A DNA stretch of 6,063 nt from Salinibacterium sp. (GTDB lineage Bacteria > Actinomycetota > Actinomycetes > Actinomycetales > Microbacteriaceae), in the NCBI GenBank assembly GCA_025352485.1, contig JANXTJ010000028.1, positions 1 through 6,063 on the forward strand, given 5' to 3'. The notes under the pieces are model-generated. The model was not told the origin of the DNA. It searched no databases and saw only the letters and a program-made list of their open reading frames with translations. Position numbers and translations under genes: made by a program. This document shows positions 4,922 to 6,063 of this stretch, piece by piece (positions within the stretch are counted from its first letter, which is position 1; each line of letters starts with the position of its first letter).

Positions 4922-4929
4922 GGAACATC

Positions 4930-6063
4930 ATGGATATCAAGCGAATTTTCCGCGGCCCCATCGTCTACATCGTGCTGGCGATCGCCGCCGTGTGGATCGG
5001 ATCGACGCTACTCACCGGCAGCGGTTTCAAAGTGGTCACCACCCAAGAGGGGCTGTCCCTTCTCAAGGGCTCGACCGTCGCCTCCGCGAAGATTGTCGAC
5101 GGCGAGCAGCGTGTCGACCTGACGCTCTCGACCGCCGCCGGCAACAACGGCAAGCAGGTGCAGTTCTACTACGTGGCTCCCCGCGGCGCCGAGATCGTCG
5201 ACGCGATCAACACGGCCGGCGTGAAGTTTGACGACCAAGTGCCGCAGACCAACTTCTTCACCAGCCTGCTGGGCATCCTGCTGCCGTTCTTGATCATTGG
5301 TGTGGTCTTCTACTTCCTGCTCAGCCGCATGCAGGGCGGCGGCAACCGGGTCATGCAGTTCGGCAAGTCAAAGGCCAAGCTGGTCGGCAAAGAGGCACCG
5401 AAGGTCACCTTCGCCGACGTTGCAGGAGCCGACGAAGCGATCGAAGAACTCGAGGAGATCAAAGACTTCCTGAAGGAGCCCGCGAAATTCCTCGCCGTCG
5501 GCGCCCGGATCCCGAAGGGCGTGCTGCTCTACGGCCCTCCCGGAACCGGCAAGACTCTGCTCGCCCGCGCGACCGCTGGCGAGGCCGGTGTGCCGTTCTA
5601 CACGATCTCCGGTTCCGATTTCGTGGAGATGTTCGTGGGCGTCGGTGCGAGCCGCGTTCGTGACCTGTTCGAGCAGGCCAAACAGAATTCGCCCGCCATC
5701 ATTTTCATCGACGAGATCGACGCCGTCGGGCGCCACCGCGGTGCCGGAATCGGCGGCGGCAACGACGAGCGCGAGCAGACCCTCAACCAGCTTCTGGTCG
5801 AGATGGACGGCTTCGACGTCAAGACCAACGTGATTCTGATCGCGGCGACCAACCGACCAGACGTGCTCGACCCCGCCCTGCTGCGCCCCGGCCGCTTCGA
5901 CCGCCAGATCGGCGTCGATTCGCCCGACCTGCAGGGTCGCAAGCAGATCCTCGAGGTGCACGCCAAGGGCAAGCCGATGGCCGACAGCGTCGACCTTGAG
6001 GTGCTCGCCCGCAAGACGCCGGGGTTCACCGGTGCAGACCTCGCCAACGTGCTCAACGAGGGC
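4930..6063 (+). CDS. ftsH: ATP-dependent zinc metalloprotease FtsH, N-terminal part
   Basis: The first 378 codons of the membrane-bound AAA+ protease that removes misfolded or unassembled membrane and some cytosolic proteins; the frame is open to the right edge. Transmembrane segments lie at about residues 11-28 and 111-132, flanking an extracytoplasmic FtsH_ext domain (about 32-108). The AAA+ module follows: FADVAGADEA (161-170), Walker A GPPGTGKT (202-209), pore loop FVEMFVGVGASR (231-242), Walker B IIFIDEID (257-264), and a second region of homology TNRPDVLDPALLRPGRFDR (307-325) with arginine fingers R319 and R322. The HEXXH zinc protease domain and C-terminal tail are beyond the window. 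The ATG at 4930 gives the usual MDIKRIFRGPIV start; its ribosome binding site is weak. T215 in ARATAGEAG sits where Val or Ile is usual. It is the third gene of tilS-hpt-ftsH. Confidence 0.97.
   Translation, partial: MDIKRIFRGPIVYIVLAIAAVWIGSTLLTGSGFKVVTTQEGLSLLKGSTVASAKIVDGEQRVDLTLSTAAGNNGKQVQFYYVAPRGAEIVDAINTAGVKFDDQVPQTNFFTSLLGILLPFLIIGVVFYFLLSRMQGGGNRVMQFGKSKAKLVGKEAPKVTFADVAGADEAIEELEEIKDFLKEPAKFLAVGARIPKGVLLYGPPGTGKTLLARATAGEAGVPFYTISGSDFVEMFVGVGASRVRDLFEQAKQNSPAIIFIDEIDAVGRHRGAGIGGGNDEREQTLNQLLVEMDGFDVKTNVILIAATNRPDVLDPALLRPGRFDRQIGVDSPDLQGRKQILEVHAKGKPMADSVDLEVLARKTPGFTGADLANVLNEG

Noticed and set aside
5368..5961. 197-codon minus-strand frame opposite ftsH
   Set aside because: It is a shadow of the highly conserved AAA+ domain, with no start signals or recognisable motif.

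Overview
The window looks like core chromosome of a high-GC Gram-positive actinobacterium. The family Microbacteriaceae is my best guess, from the general character of the FtsH, TilS and NlpC/P60 proteins; this is an inference made without a database search. The GC-rich codons, the tRNA genes without an encoded CCA end and the order ppa / tilS-hpt-ftsH all fit.

Left part (1-1340). The window opens inside a short-chain dehydrogenase/reductase gene on the minus strand (only its N-terminal 103 residues are present). Facing away from it on the plus strand is what reads as a decayed XRE-type helix-turn-helix regulator (about 393-674) with no convincing start codon and no partner gene. It is followed by small hairpins. 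Next comes a minus-strand tRNA cluster transcribed in the order Glu(UUC)-Asp(GUC)-Phe(GAA), with a good -35/-10 promoter just upstream of tRNA-Glu.

Middle part (1140-3200). A roughly 200-base, structured, non-coding stretch leads into a secreted coiled-coil NlpC/P60 cell-wall peptidase (405 aa, GTG start). That gene converges on ppa (family I inorganic pyrophosphatase, 164 aa). The 94-base gap between them is almost filled by a degenerate 14-bp tandem repeat (six units).

Right part (3146-6063). ppa is divergent from tilS (tRNA-Ile lysidine synthetase), and the two share a 60-base promoter region with an 8-bp palindromic -10-like box. tilS is tightly coupled to hpt (hypoxanthine-guanine phosphoribosyltransferase, 7-base gap). 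ftsH (membrane AAA+ protease) follows after a 115-base gap that probably holds its own promoter; it runs off the right edge after 378 codons, so its protease domain is missing here. tilS-hpt-ftsH is a widely conserved neighbourhood in Gram-positive bacteria.

Overall this is mostly ordinary housekeeping DNA: translation (tRNAs, TilS), purine salvage and pyrophosphate removal (Hpt makes PPi, Ppa hydrolyses it), cell-wall turnover and membrane proteolysis. I see no convincing new defence or mobile system. The points most worth a second look are the broken XRE regulator, the 14-bp repeat, the structured leader of the NlpC/P60 gene with its antisense tRNA-like fragment, and the palindrome in front of ftsH.
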